Assembly: GCA_023459535.1 (NCBI GenBank)
Contig: JAEWTK010000063.1
Location: 1 to 6,208 of the forward strand
Origin: Pseudomonadota bacterium
Lineage (GTDB): Bacteria; Pseudomonadota; Gammaproteobacteria; Burkholderiales; Methylophilaceae
Length of the DNA stretch: 6,208 nucleotides
Direction: 5' to 3'
Position numbers and translations under genes: made by a program. The notes under the pieces are model-generated. The model was not told the origin of the DNA. It worked only from the letters and a program-made list of their open reading frames with translations, and did no database searches. Below, piece after piece: positions 5,968 to 6,208 of this stretch (its first letter is position 1; every line of letters begins with the position of its first letter).

Positions 5968-6208
5968 GTCAGACCACAGTAGAGTCGGGTAATCGTTTGA
6001 GTGAAGTCTTGAGCCGGATTAACGCGTTGAGTCGGCAAAGTCAGCTACAGCCAAGTCTTGAAGTGAGCCATGAAACAAGCCATGAAGATAGTGTTCCGCG
6101 CTTGACCGAGTCCTATGATGGCCATCTGCCCTTGCAGTTTATCAAGGCCGGGAGTGCCTCTCTGCCGGTCCTGGAAGATGTGGTCAGCGATTCAGCATCG
6201 GTGGATGC
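5964..6208 (+). CDS. Unrecognised protein downstream of holC, 3'-truncated by window edge
   Basis: An ATG at 5964 overlaps the holC stop in an ATGA junction. GGAG at 5953-5956 is 7 bases upstream, and the frame stays open for 81 codons to the window end. The visible protein begins MSQTTVESGNRLSEVLSRIN and is hydrophilic, rich in Ser, Glu, Leu and Val, with no membrane segment or signal peptide. It has a small internal repeat, SHETSHED (residues 35-42), from a 9-base direct repeat. Residues 10-25 could form an amphipathic helix. I do not recognise a family. In E. coli the gene after holC is valS, and this N-terminus does not look like valyl-tRNA synthetase. Betaproteobacteria often carry a small uncharacterised gene at this spot, so it is probably real. 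The coupling to holC suggests shared expression, not necessarily shared function. Confidence 0.7.
   Translation, partial: MSQTTVESGNRLSEVLSRINALSRQSQLQPSLEVSHETSHEDSVPRLTESYDGHLPLQFIKAGSASLPVLEDVVSDSASVD

Overview
The window looks like ordinary chromosome from a Gram-negative betaproteobacterium. Three things point there: moderate GC, a full lptF-lptG pair for lipopolysaccharide export, and the order sigma factor / DUF3619 / DUF3106 / RDD, which from family knowledge I associate with Betaproteobacteria. The genus cannot be fixed from this sequence. A member of the Nitrosomonadales/Gallionellales or a related group would fit. I see no mobile element, CRISPR array, tRNA or rRNA, and no gene-free stretch longer than about 90 bases.

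Block 1 (1-1758, + strand) is a four-gene cluster. It holds the 3' part of an ECF-type sigma factor, a single-pass membrane protein (DUF3619), an exported helical repeat protein (DUF3106) and a small RDD-family membrane protein. The second and third genes overlap by 28 bases. The predicted placement is cytoplasm, inner membrane, periplasm and inner membrane. This resembles a sigma / anti-sigma / periplasmic-sensor relay and is the least understood part of the window. The DUF3106 protein carries six 18-residue repeats in exact register.

Block 2 (1775-3934, - strand) is lptF followed by lptG, 3 bases apart. They encode the two membrane subunits of the LptB2FG transporter, which extracts LPS from the inner membrane. 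lptG converges on the RDD gene with only 16 bases between the stops, and its 3' end shows an imperfect 20-bp tandem duplication.

Block 3 (4022-6208, + strand) starts divergently from lptF across an 87-base intergenic region. It contains pepA (leucyl aminopeptidase), holC (DNA polymerase III chi subunit) and the start of an unrecognised gene that overlaps the holC stop by 4 bases and runs off the window. The lptG-lptF / pepA-holC arrangement matches E. coli, where valS follows holC. Here an extra small reading frame sits where valS would begin. A plausible sigma70-type promoter lies ahead of pepA.
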